Assembly (NCBI RefSeq): GCF_001874525.1
Contig: NZ_LKAQ01000004.1
Location: 2,570,730 to 2,634,729 of the forward strand
Source of the DNA: Pseudodesulfovibrio hydrargyri
Lineage (GTDB): Bacteria > Desulfobacterota > Desulfovibrionia > Desulfovibrionales > Desulfovibrionaceae
DNA length: 64,000 bases
Direction of reading: 5' to 3'
Below, one piece after another: positions 20,201 to 27,426 of the stretch. Every line of letters starts with the position of its first letter. The stretch's first letter is position 1. A program made the position numbers and the translations under genes. The notes under the pieces were generated by a model. It was given only the letters and a program-made list of their open reading frames with translations. It was not told the origin of the DNA and searched no databases.

Positions 20201-20618
20201 CGCCATGTACTACATGGCCAAGGACGCCATGGAGCGCCAGGACCTGCGCCGGGTCTTCGTCTACGCCCAGGAGGCCCTGTCCCTGCTGCTGCAGACCAAC
20301 GGCGATCCCGAGAAGATCAAGGACGCGGTGCTCATGTCCATCTATGCCACCGAGCGGTCCGGGCGCTACGAGGAGGCCCTCAAGTGGGCCAAGGAGTACG
20401 ACAAGTACATCTCCCCGGACAATCCCGAGTGGGCCTCCACCCGGTTCAAGCTGGCCCGCATCTACCGCAAGGCCGGAGCCATGGACGAATGGAAGCAACT
20501 GCTCCAGGACATCATCGACAAGAAGCCCGACTCCCTCCAGGCGCAACTGGCAAAGTCCGCCCTGGACACCTACGAGCTTGAGCAGAAGGCCAGCGAATAC
20601 GCCCCCAATCCGGGCTAG
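17208..20618 (+). CDS. Large exported TPR-repeat protein with Pro/Ala-rich linker
   Basis: An 1136-residue protein with a signal peptide (hydrophobic AWPLAAALVLGLILA, cleavage likely after PAQA), so it is periplasmic or envelope-associated. Residues ~30-140 form a beta-rich domain that could be AMIN-like. Residues ~140-470 are a Pro/Ala/Gln/Glu-rich low-complexity linker with three related units of ~16 residues near 333-405. The rest, ~475-1120, is a long array of tetratricopeptide-like helical repeats (for example YWGEYWYRKGDYKKAADQFQ). The GTG start is weak, with no Shine-Dalgarno seen. It follows the sigma-54 activator by 64 bp. Likely a protein-interaction scaffold; function not assigned. 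Confidence 0.75.
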   Translation: MTVKYVKSIAWPLAAALVLGLILADPAQALRVGFSSQGGSERMTFAFDSDTLPQSPVTRTGKRTLKVLLPMGIWSREARPDARDLPGSLVKSIATTDNGVEITTSTDAFGYIRVPAQGKSEFVLQVYADSIGARWRSPDAPPARQAATPAPAPAVQAPAASASAPAAEPMVPSAADVARNLSTVRPDQPRPAGGEADLPPEIPSAERKPFFAVPYSVRNEVQTPADQAPVSQAADQAPAAQAPGVRTAAAPAEAVTGDYPPASELRFKAVNKSAEDVKFAELAGDAGGSAPVVAPLDVASGPVGEPATRQAVTPLPQPAGPEPQPAPEAPVQESPSPGQMVGSVTPPPAESAGRDGTPMMAEVPAPDEVSGQGQVSGAVAPPPPPVSGPGQAGGAVSPPPAETQPAPETPQTAAPAPEPAQPAEPAPGQPVQTAEAPSPEPAQPADEQSVPDQPASDQGGQPGADGQAEKKLTPEEQEKARMQAIRDQLYEAQSMMFNGALDDALPIYEDLLKQPKLPDDVREETLYAIADIKRQLDAGDLSNKFDEVAQAYIQAMNANLRSSRVPRALLNLGLLNLQVGNFPEARAYFKILQDKYPEDDNIPAISYYWGEYWYRKGDYKKAADQFQYLIQTYPEHQLAKQAAYYLADSLNRLGYLDQAFQIVDYIDKRWPDYYMENMEFLRLAGGVEMQLKKWDQAKNHYFTYYNLNPEADGADVVLARIGDIYLRKNEKDPAKQVYEKAVKNYPDKEGGLISKMRLAEEGIYDDPGMSEMVDVFNRPYNLNPKRVYTEIVSRHPDSPLAPIAQLKLAMWYAFNKKYPEALTAAQDLIEKYPDSPLVDKARTLGDSVFVRAVPGMLAEQRYGRIVRYWETYDFIGKKDSKVDDNTKLAIATSYWKIGQPDKALDLLKPYLTRKQIPGVSDQALGLAVNIYLDQLAWQDINDLVNMASRNWKLEPGQKRQVDYARAMALQNMGDGKRAVTLWADLAKDTTVDPAFRAYAMYYMAKDAMERQDLRRVFVYAQEALSLLLQTNGDPEKIKDAVLMSIYATERSGRYEEALKWAKEYDKYISPDNPEWASTRFKLARIYRKAGAMDEWKQLLQDIIDKKPDSLQAQLAKSALDTYELEQKASEYAPNPG

Positions 20619-20749
20619 GCCGTTTCCGGCCGGGCCGTTCCATTTTCATTCCGGGCGCGAAAATCCCGTTTCGCGGGTTTGGTTGCGCGCGGGAATGTGT
20701 TAAGCATCAGGCGCAGGGTGTTAAAACAGCCATTTGTTGAGGTGGAGAC

Positions 20750-21559
20750 ATGGACAGACAGCCCATAGTTGCCGGACGGTTTTACGATGCGCAGCCCGAG
20801 CGGCTGCGCGAAGCGGTGGACGGGTTCCTCGGCCGGGCCGAGGGCAGGCAGGAGGACCGGACCCTGCTGGCCATGGTGCCCCATGCCGGGTATGTCTTTT
20901 CCGGTGGGGTCTGCGGGAAGACGCTGGGCACGGCCAACCTTGCGCCCACCGTGCTCCTGCTCGGGCCCAACCATACCGGGCGGGGCGAGCGGTTCGCCCT
21001 GTGGCCCGACGGGGCCTGGAACATCCCGGGCGCGGCCCTGCCCATCGACGCCGGACTGGCCGAGGCGCTGCTCGACGCAGACCCGGCCGTCAAGGAGGAC
21101 ACCTCGGCCCACATGGGCGAGCATTCCATCGAGGTGGTCCTGCCGTTCCTGCAGCGGCTCAACCCGGAGACGACCATCGTGCCCGTGTGCGTCTCCTCGC
21201 CCACCCTGGAATCCCTGGAGCGGGTGGGCAGGGCCATGGGGCGGGCGCTCAAGGATTTCGGCGCGCCCGTGTCCATCGTGGTCAGCTCGGACATGAGTCA
21301 CTACATCACCAGCGAGGCCGCCCGCAAGATGGACGGCATGGCGCTCGAACCGATGATGACCCTCGACCCGGCCGCGCTCTATGACACCGTGCGCTCGCGG
21401 CACATCTCCATGTGTGGGGTGCTGCCCATGACCACCGGCCTTTTCGCGGCCATTACCCTGGGCGCGACCCGCGCCGAGCTGGTGGACTACGCCACCTCGG
21501 GCGAGGTCTCGGGCGACTTCGAGCAGGTGGTGGGCTACGCGGGCGTGCTGGTCAGCTAG
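20750..21559 (+). CDS. amrB: MEMO-family protein (AmmeMemoRadiSam system protein B)
   Basis: A 269-residue member of the MEMO/LigB-like fold family. It opens RQPIVAGRFYDAQPERLREAV and has the metal-binding-like histidines in VPHAGYVFSGGV and LLGPNHTG, then SSDMSHYITSEAA. In many bacteria and archaea this protein occurs with an AMMECR1 protein and a radical SAM enzyme; neither is next to it here, so it is an orphan in this window. GAGGTGGAG acts as Shine-Dalgarno. The molecular function of the family is unsettled. A bidirectional terminator follows. Confidence 0.9.
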   Translation: MDRQPIVAGRFYDAQPERLREAVDGFLGRAEGRQEDRTLLAMVPHAGYVFSGGVCGKTLGTANLAPTVLLLGPNHTGRGERFALWPDGAWNIPGAALPIDAGLAEALLDADPAVKEDTSAHMGEHSIEVVLPFLQRLNPETTIVPVCVSSPTLESLERVGRAMGRALKDFGAPVSIVVSSDMSHYITSEAARKMDGMALEPMMTLDPAALYDTVRSRHISMCGVLPMTTGLFAAITLGATRAELVDYATSGEVSGDFEQVVGYAGVLVS

Positions 21560-21585
21560 GGGGCCGGTTTCTCACCCGGCGCGGC

Positions 21586-21622
21586 AAAGAAAAAAAGGCC
21601 ATCCATCGGATGGCCTTTTTTT
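21586..21622. terminator. Bidirectional terminator between amrB and the glutaredoxin-like gene
   Basis: The stem AAAAGGCCATCC / GGATGGCCTTTT with a 4-nt loop (ATCG region) has an A-run on the left and a T-run (TTTTTTT) on the right. It can therefore end transcripts from both converging genes. Confidence 0.88.
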
Positions 21623-21655
21623 CGTGGTCCGGCAGCCTGCCGGGGATCAGACGTG

Positions 21656-21859
21656 TCAGGAGCCCCGCCTGAAGCCGACGCACGCCTTTCCGTCCTCGAC
21701 CACGACCGGGATGCGCCGCTGTCCGCCGGACAGCCTGAGCATCTCCTCCAGGTTCTTCTCCGATGCCAGGATGTCCACGAAGCGCGCCTCAGGGTGCGCG
21801 GCCAGGGCCCGCTTGGTGTGCGGGCAGGTGGATTTGCCGTAGATCACGATCTCGCTCAT
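21656..21859 (-). CDS. Small glutaredoxin-like protein (CPHT active site)
   Basis: A 67-residue thioredoxin-fold protein opening MSEIVIYGKSTCPHTKRAL, with a CPHT motif in place of CPYC and a later RIPVVVEDGKACVGF (cis-proline and GSH-site-like region). Related proteins in anaerobes include selenocysteine forms (UXX-star family); this copy has cysteine. The frame extends to 21967, but ATG 21859 gives the natural N-terminus and has AGGAGCGAAC upstream. It likely acts in thiol redox chemistry; partner unknown. Confidence 0.8.
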   Translation of the reverse strand: MSEIVIYGKSTCPHTKRALAAHPEARFVDILASEKNLEEMLRLSGGQRRIPVVVEDGKACVGFRRGS

Positions 21860-21921
21860 GGTTCGCTCCTGTTGTCGAGGATACCACCTGCGCAGGCACC
21901 GGCACAACCCCGCCCGGGGAC

Positions 21922-21965
21922 CAAAGAAAAACGCCCTGACCGGCGGGTGCCGGGCAGGGCGTTTC
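21922..21965 (-). terminator. Terminator of pnp
   Basis: On the minus strand GAAACGCCCTGCCCGGC pairs with the complementary arm GCCGGTCAGGGCGTTT (one bulge) and is followed by TTTTCTTT. It starts about 20 bp after the pnp stop codon. Confidence 0.82.
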
Positions 21966-21985
21966 ATTATCGCTGACGGATGGGC

Positions 21986-24235
21986 CTAGCGGCGGTCGCG
22001 GCCTCGGCCGCCCCGGCTGTCGCGCCGTCCGCCGCGGTCGTTACGGCCGCCTCGGTCACCGCGGTCGCCCCGGTCGCCGCCGCGCGGAGCGGGGCGCTTG
22101 AAGTCGTCCAGGTTGACTTCCTGGCCGGCCTCTTCCATGAGCCACGCCTTGCGGGACAGGCGGATGCGTCCGCCGGGCTCAAGCGAGATGCACTTGACCC
22201 AGACTTCCTGGCCGAGCTGGACCACGTCTTCCACGCGCTCCACGCGCTCGAAGTCGAGCTGGGACACGTGCAGCATGCCTTCCAGGCCGGGCAGGATCTC
22301 GACCAGCGCGCCGACCTCGAGGATCTTGCGCACCACGCCCTTGTAGTTCTTGCCGGGCTCGGGCTTCTGGTCGTAGTAGAGGACCATCTCCTTGGCCTTT
22401 TCCATGGACGCCAGGGTCGGGGCGAAGATGGAGATCTTGCCGGAATCCTCGATGTCGATGTCGGCTTCGGTCTCGGCGGTGATGGCCTTGATATTCTTGC
22501 CGCCGGGTCCGATGACCGAGCGGATCTTCTCGGGGTCGATGTAGACCACGGCCATCTGCGGGGCCAGGTCGGACAGTTCGGCGCGCGGCTTGTCCAGCAC
22601 CTCGGCCATGTGGTCGAGGATGTGGGTGCGGGCTTCCTTGGCCTGGTACAGGGCCTTCTTGAGGACGTCCTGCGGGATGCCGGCGATCTTGATGTCCATC
22701 TGGATGGCGGTGATGCCGTCACGGGTGCCCGCGACCTTGAAGTCCATGTCGCCGAGCGCGTCCTCGTCGCCAAGGATGTCGGTCAGCACGAAGTAGTCGT
22801 CGCCTTCCTTGCACAACCCCATGGCGATACCAGCCACCGGCTCGGAGATGGGCACGCCCGCGTCCATCAGGGACAGGGTGGCGCCGCACACGGAGGCCAT
22901 GGACGAGGAGCCGTTGGACTCCATGATCTCGGAGACCACGCGGATGGTGAACGGGAATTCGTCGGGGCTGGGCAGCACCGGGGAGATGGCCCGTTCGGCC
23001 AGGGCGCCGTGGCCCACTTCGCGGCGGGAGGTGCCGCGCAGCATGCGGGCTTCACCGACGCAGTAAGGCGGGAAGTTGTAGTGCAGCATGAACCGCTTGG
23101 TGGCGTCGCCGAGCAGGGAGTCGTAGCGCTGCTCGTCGCGGGTGGAGCCCAGGGTGGCCACGGCCAGGGAGCAGGTTTCACCACGGCGGAACAGGACAGA
23201 GCCGTGGGTCTGCTGGAGCAGGCCGACCTCGATGGACAGCGGGCGCACCGTGGTGGTGTCGCGGCCGTCGATGCGCAGCCCTTCCTTGACGATGCGCTCG
23301 CGCACGATCTTCTTGGTCATGTCGCCGACGATGTCGCCCACGGCGGCCAGCTTGGCCTCGTCCTCCGGGAACTTCTCGGCCACGGCCTCCTTGGCCTTCT
23401 GCTTGGCCGCGTCCTTGGCGGCGTAGCGGACCATCTTCTCGGGGGTGGTCAGGGCCTTTTCCAGGTCGGCGGTGAGGATCTCGCCGAGGTACTCGGCCAC
23501 TTCCTCGTCGCGCACCGGAGCGGTGACCTCGATCTTGGGCACGCCGACCCTTTCGCGCAGCTCGTCCTGGATGTCGAAGAGCGGGCGGACCTGCTCGTGG
23601 CCCCAGGCCAGGGCGTCGGCCACCAGGTCTTCGGAGACGAAGTTGCCGCCGCCTTCGACCATGACCATGGCCTCGCGGGTGGCCGCGAAGACGAGGTTCA
23701 GGGAGGAGCGCTCCTCAATGCCCCGATAGGAGGGGTAGAGGACGAATTCGTTGTCCACGTATCCCACGCGGGCACCCACGATGGGGCCGAGGAAGGGCAT
23801 CTTGGAGATGTGGCAGGCGGCGGAAGCGCCGGTCAGGGCCAGGACGTCCGGGTTGACGCGCTTGTCGGCGGACAGGACCGTGGCGATGATCTGGACTTCA
23901 TCGGCGAAGCCCTTGGCGAACAGAGGCCGGATGGGGCGGTCGATGAGCCGGGAGACCAGGGTCTCGTGCTCGGAGGGACGGCCCTCGCGGCGGAAATAGT
24001 TGCCCGGCACGCGGCCCGCGGCATAGGCCATTTCCTGGTAGTTGCAGGTCAGCGGAAAGAAACCGCGGTCGATTTCCAGGGGCTGGGTCACGGCGGTGAC
24101 CAGTACGGTCGTGTTACCGGAGGAAATGGTCACCGCGCCGGAGGCCTGGCGAGCGAATTTTCCGGTTTCGATGGAGATGTCGATGCCGCCGACGGTCGCG
24201 GTGACCTTGGTGGCATCGAAAGGAATCATCGTCAT
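21986..24235 (-). CDS. pnp: Polyribonucleotide nucleotidyltransferase (PNPase)
   Basis: Phosphorolytic 3'-5' exoribonuclease of the RNA degradosome. The 749-residue protein has two RNase PH domains (GRVPGNYFRREGRPSEHETLVSRLIDRPIRPL in the first, FPPYCVGE and RREVGHGALAERAI in the second), a KH domain (PEKIRSVIGPGGKNIKAI, about 555-610) and an S1 domain (about 620-690). The last ~45 residues form an RGD/RGG-rich basic tail not found in the E. coli enzyme. It follows rpsO, the conserved rpsO-pnp order. Confidence 0.97.
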   Translation of the reverse strand: MTMIPFDATKVTATVGGIDISIETGKFARQASGAVTISSGNTTVLVTAVTQPLEIDRGFFPLTCNYQEMAYAAGRVPGNYFRREGRPSEHETLVSRLIDRPIRPLFAKGFADEVQIIATVLSADKRVNPDVLALTGASAACHISKMPFLGPIVGARVGYVDNEFVLYPSYRGIEERSSLNLVFAATREAMVMVEGGGNFVSEDLVADALAWGHEQVRPLFDIQDELRERVGVPKIEVTAPVRDEEVAEYLGEILTADLEKALTTPEKMVRYAAKDAAKQKAKEAVAEKFPEDEAKLAAVGDIVGDMTKKIVRERIVKEGLRIDGRDTTTVRPLSIEVGLLQQTHGSVLFRRGETCSLAVATLGSTRDEQRYDSLLGDATKRFMLHYNFPPYCVGEARMLRGTSRREVGHGALAERAISPVLPSPDEFPFTIRVVSEIMESNGSSSMASVCGATLSLMDAGVPISEPVAGIAMGLCKEGDDYFVLTDILGDEDALGDMDFKVAGTRDGITAIQMDIKIAGIPQDVLKKALYQAKEARTHILDHMAEVLDKPRAELSDLAPQMAVVYIDPEKIRSVIGPGGKNIKAITAETEADIDIEDSGKISIFAPTLASMEKAKEMVLYYDQKPEPGKNYKGVVRKILEVGALVEILPGLEGMLHVSQLDFERVERVEDVVQLGQEVWVKCISLEPGGRIRLSRKAWLMEEAGQEVNLDDFKRPAPRGGDRGDRGDRGGRNDRGGRRDSRGGRGRDRR

Positions 24236-24448
24236 AGAGATTCTCCTGCCTTTTTATAAGGCAATAAAGGTGAATCACTTTCTGCGATAATCCCGCTGGT
24301 GGATTAGCCGGCTTGGGGAGGGGCTTTTGGGTCGATGGGAAACTTGAAAAGTGTCCCAAAAACGCCTTCCGCAGCCAACTAAACAGGGCGTGGGGATCAG
24401 GGAGCGCCCGAAAAGACGGCTCCGACGCAGAAAGTGACGTACGTAACG

Positions 24449-24471
24449 GGGGAGGTTTGACCTCCCCCGAA
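24449..24471 (-). other. Hairpin between rpsO and pnp
   Basis: A perfect 8-9 bp stem GGGGGAGG / CCTCCCCC with a small loop, 19 bp downstream of the rpsO stop on the minus strand and without a T-run. In E. coli the rpsO-pnp interval carries an RNase III-processed stem that controls pnp. This hairpin is a candidate equivalent by position only. Confidence 0.45.
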
Positions 24472-24489
24472 CATCAATTCTTCAAAGAA

Positions 24490-24759
24490 CTACTTGCGCA
24501 GGCCAAGGCGGCCGATGAGCTCGCGGTAGCGCGTGATGTCCTTGTTCTGCAGATACTTGAGAAGTTTCCTGCGCTGTCCGACCAGCTTCAGCAGGCCGGT
24601 GCGGGAGTGGTGATCCTTCGTGTGGGTCTTGAAGTGATCGGCCAGGTAGGTGATGCGCGCGGTCAGCAGCGCGACCTGGACCTCCGGGGACCCGGTGTCG
24701 CCTTCGCAGGTCTTGTACTCGTCAATGATCTTCTGTTTTTCTTCAGCAGTCATCACCAC
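24490..24759 (-). CDS. rpsO: 30S ribosomal protein S15
   Basis: Binds the 16S rRNA central domain in early 30S assembly. The 89-residue length is exactly that of the family, with [26 protein letters not shown] and [20 protein letters not shown] as hallmark segments. AGGAGGATATCGC precedes the ATG. It sits between truB and pnp, the conserved order. Confidence 0.98.
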   Translation of the reverse strand: MVMTAEEKQKIIDEYKTCEGDTGSPEVQVALLTARITYLADHFKTHTKDHHSRTGLLKLVGQRRKLLKYLQNKDITRYRELIGRLGLRK

Positions 24760-24823
24760 AGCGATATCCTCCTAAGTTGGATGTTGCTTGTTATGTTATG
24801 CCGGACAGTGAGCTCTAAGCGGA

Positions 24824-25765
24824 TCAGTCCCGGTTCCAGAGTCCCCGGAGAATGGCCCATCTGGGCTTGCCGTCCTGGAGTTTCGCCTCGACCAATGCCA
24901 GCGGTTCGTCGTCGGGACCGAGCAGCATGGCCTGGTCGCCGATTTCGCCCGCGAGCAACGCGCCCGGCTGATCGGACACCGGCAGCCAGGACCCGTTCAT
25001 GACGAGTCCGGCCAGCGGTTCGGTCAACCGGAACCTGGGCCAGTGGGGCAGGGTGTCCTTTAGGGGGATCACCCGTTCCGGAAACAGTTCCGGATTCTCC
25101 AGGACGTCCTCCAGGGAATAAGCCTGTTCGAGCCGGAAAGGCTCGCTGGCTTCCCTGACCAGGCTGGTCAGCGCCGCGCCGCACCCCATTCGAGTCCCCA
25201 AGCTGTGGACCAGGGATCGTATGTAGGTGCCCGCGGAACAACTGACCCTGAATGCCGCTTCAGGCGGATTCACGTCCAGCGCTTCCACATGAGAAATAAC
25301 AATGGGCTTTTTCTTGACCGGTGTTTCCAGGCCCTCGCGGGCCAAGGCATACAGCGGCTTACCCTTGTATTTGGCAGCCGAATAGGCAGGAACTTCCTGC
25401 TCTGTCAACTCTTTCCAATACAAAATTTCACGTTCGACATCGGCCGGGACTGCCTCCACCGGGCTTTCCTTGAGCACTTCTCCTTGAATATCAAGAGTGT
25501 CCGTGGTTATTCCGAGCCGAAAGGTACCGGAATAGGTCTTGGTCCCGCCGGTCAGGTACGGCGCAAGCTTGGTGCCGTTGCCGAGCAGGACCAGGAGCAC
25601 CCCCTGGGCCATCGGGTCCAGGGTCCCGCCGTGGCCGATCTTGAACTGCTTGAGGCGGTGCTTGATGTCGTTCAGGCAGGCGGCCGAGGTGGGGCCGGAC
25701 GGCTTGTTCAGGATGAGCAGGCCATCGAGCTGTTCGGCGCTGCGTTTGTTGCGTCTGCGTCCCAT
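24824..25765 (-). CDS. truB: tRNA pseudouridine-55 synthase
   Basis: Makes pseudouridine 55 in the T-loop of tRNAs. The 313-residue protein has LLILNKPSGPTSAACL, the catalytic-aspartate motif GHGGTLDPMAQGVL (D50), TKTYSGTFRLGITTDTLD and CSAGTYIRSLVHSLG (RNA-binding motif). Its C-terminal ~90 residues form a PUA-like region. Its start codon abuts the nrnA stop codon, indicating coupled translation. Confidence 0.97.
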   Translation of the reverse strand: MGRRRNKRSAEQLDGLLILNKPSGPTSAACLNDIKHRLKQFKIGHGGTLDPMAQGVLLVLLGNGTKLAPYLTGGTKTYSGTFRLGITTDTLDIQGEVLKESPVEAVPADVEREILYWKELTEQEVPAYSAAKYKGKPLYALAREGLETPVKKKPIVISHVEALDVNPPEAAFRVSCSAGTYIRSLVHSLGTRMGCGAALTSLVREASEPFRLEQAYSLEDVLENPELFPERVIPLKDTLPHWPRFRLTEPLAGLVMNGSWLPVSDQPGALLAGEIGDQAMLLGPDDEPLALVEAKLQDGKPRWAILRGLWNRD

Positions 25766-26734
25766 CTAGGCGAGTCCCAGCTTGTCGGCCACGGCCTGGA
25801 CGAGGAGTGCCTTGGCCTCATCGAGGGGGGCGTTGATGGACCCGCCGGCCGCGTTCTTGTGTCCGCCGCCGCCGAATGTGGCGGCCACCTGCTGGACGTT
25901 GTCGTCGCCGAACGAGCGCAGGCTGAACTTGTAGAAGTCCGGCCCCTCCTCGCGCAGGATGGCGGCCACGCGCACGGTCTTGAGTCGGCGCAGGAAATTG
26001 ATCAGGTTCTCGGTGTCCGCGTTGCCGGTGCCGGTGCGGGCGAACATCTCCTTGGTGATGACCGTGGCGCTGACCCGCTTGTCCAGGAAGAGCTCCATGG
26101 CGCCCATGGCCTCGGTCCACAGCCGCATGCGGTTCTCGGACCACTGCTTGGTGATGCGCTCGTTCATCAGGGCGAGGTCCAACCCGTCACGGAGCATGCT
26201 TGCGGCCAGCTCCAGGGACTCCGGGGTGGTGTTGCCGTAGGTGAAGAAGCCGGTGTCCGTGGCCACGGCCAGGTAGACGCATTCGGCCAGGGGGCCGGTC
26301 AGGGGCACGCCCATCTCCCGGGCGAGCAGGGCGACCATGTTGCCCACCGCGGGCTGGGACGGGTCCACCCAATTGACCGCGCCGAACTCGTCGTTGCCCA
26401 GGTGATGGTCGATGTTGACGAAATCTGTCTCGCCGGATCGGGCGGCCAGGGCCTCGCCCATGCGCTCCCCGTTGCCGCAGTCCAGGACGAAGGTCCAGGC
26501 GGGCAGGGTCTCGGGCAGCTCGCGCTCGACGGGCGCGGGCGTGTCGATGAAGGCGTACCGCGAGGGCAGGCCGGACGGATTGTACAGGCTGACCTTCTTG
26601 CCCTGCGCGGCCAGGATGTGGCCCAGGGCGCAGATGGAGCCGATGGCGTCGCCGTCGGGGCTGTAGTGCGAGGCGACCAGGAACTCGTCGTGGTCGCGGA
26701 TGATCTCGCTAATCCGTCGGATGGGATTTTCCAT
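25766..26734 (-). CDS. nrnA: DHH-family phosphoesterase, NrnA-like oligoribonuclease / pAp phosphatase
   Basis: A 322-residue DHH-DHHA1 protein, expected to degrade nano-RNA and dephosphorylate 3'-phosphoadenosine 5'-phosphate. It shows SHYSPDGDAIGSICAL (motif I), the DHH motif in NIDHHLGNDEFG, and the DHHA1 GGGGHKNAAGGSI near the end. pAp is a by-product of PAPS use. The gene is part of the rbfA-nrnA-truB order and overlaps the rbfA stop by 26 bp, implying translational coupling. Confidence 0.92.
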   Translation of the reverse strand: MENPIRRISEIIRDHDEFLVASHYSPDGDAIGSICALGHILAAQGKKVSLYNPSGLPSRYAFIDTPAPVERELPETLPAWTFVLDCGNGERMGEALAARSGETDFVNIDHHLGNDEFGAVNWVDPSQPAVGNMVALLAREMGVPLTGPLAECVYLAVATDTGFFTYGNTTPESLELAASMLRDGLDLALMNERITKQWSENRMRLWTEAMGAMELFLDKRVSATVITKEMFARTGTGNADTENLINFLRRLKTVRVAAILREEGPDFYKFSLRSFGDDNVQQVAATFGGGGHKNAAGGSINAPLDEAKALLVQAVADKLGLA

Positions 26735-27050
26735 AGACCACGTCCTCGAGGAATTCGTCGAACTGAAAGCGCAGTTCCGGGGTGTATTGCAGCTTGAGGG
26801 TGCGCCCGAGCCGGGAGCGGAGGAAACCGGTGGCCTTCTCCAACCCCGCCTGAACCTCCTTGCGGTGCTCGGCGTCGCCGGACACGGTGTAGAAAATTTC
26901 GGCGATGCGCAGGTTGGCGTTCATGCGCACGCCGGACAGGGTGACGAGGTTCAGGCGCGGGTCGGCCGCCTCCTCCACGAGCAGGGTGCCTATCTCGCGC
27001 ATGATCTGGTCGCCCATGCGGACGGCGCGTCTGGAACCGGATGCTTTCAT
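26709..27050 (-). CDS. rbfA: 30S ribosome-binding factor A
   Basis: Assembly factor for 16S rRNA 5'-end maturation and cold adaptation. The 113-residue protein has RMGDQIMREIGTLLVEEAADPRL, a KH-like core, and ends RTLKLQYTPELRFQFDEFLEDV, which is characteristic. It overlaps nrnA at its 3' end and follows ylxP by 11 bp. Confidence 0.95.
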   Translation of the reverse strand: MKASGSRRAVRMGDQIMREIGTLLVEEAADPRLNLVTLSGVRMNANLRIAEIFYTVSGDAEHRKEVQAGLEKATGFLRSRLGRTLKLQYTPELRFQFDEFLEDVVYGKSHPTD

Positions 27051-27061
27051 TGCCTTGTCCT

Positions 27062-27355
27062 CTACTCGGTATCCGAGAAAATTTCCGTGTTGCAGCGGGT
27101 CAGTTCCGCCGGGGAGATGGCTTCAACCATGGCCAGGGCCTTGGACAGGGTGCTTTCCACCCGGGCCGATTCGTTGGCCGTGGTGACCACGGCCAGGACC
27201 AGCTTGTCGTGCACATCCAGGGCGTCCACCTCGGCGACCGAGACGTTGAACTTGTTCCGGAGCTTCTGCTTCAGGCTGAGGGAAACCTTGCGCTTGCCCT
27301 TGAGGGAACGGTTGCCGTGGAGCCTGAACTCGAGGTGGAGAACGCCGATGATCAT
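27062..27355 (-). CDS. ylxP: DUF503 protein (YlxP-like)
   Basis: A 97-residue small protein of the DUF503 family: MIIGVLHLEFRLHGNRSLKGKRKVSLSLKQKLRNKFN, with alternating beta strands and basic helices. Homologues are regularly encoded between infB and rbfA and are thought to assist ribosome assembly, but the biochemical role is not settled. Confidence 0.9.
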   Translation of the reverse strand: MIIGVLHLEFRLHGNRSLKGKRKVSLSLKQKLRNKFNVSVAEVDALDVHDKLVLAVVTTANESARVESTLSKALAMVEAISPAELTRCNTEIFSDTE

Positions 27356-27426
27356 GCCGATTCCCCTAAAATAAACACGGGCGGCCCATCGTGCAATGAG
27401 CCGCCCGCGATTTTTCGTCCGTTATG

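Noticed and set aside
17577..20546. 989-codon reverse frame opposite the TPR gene
   Set aside because: Shadow frame; the forward frame has a signal peptide and repeats of a known type.
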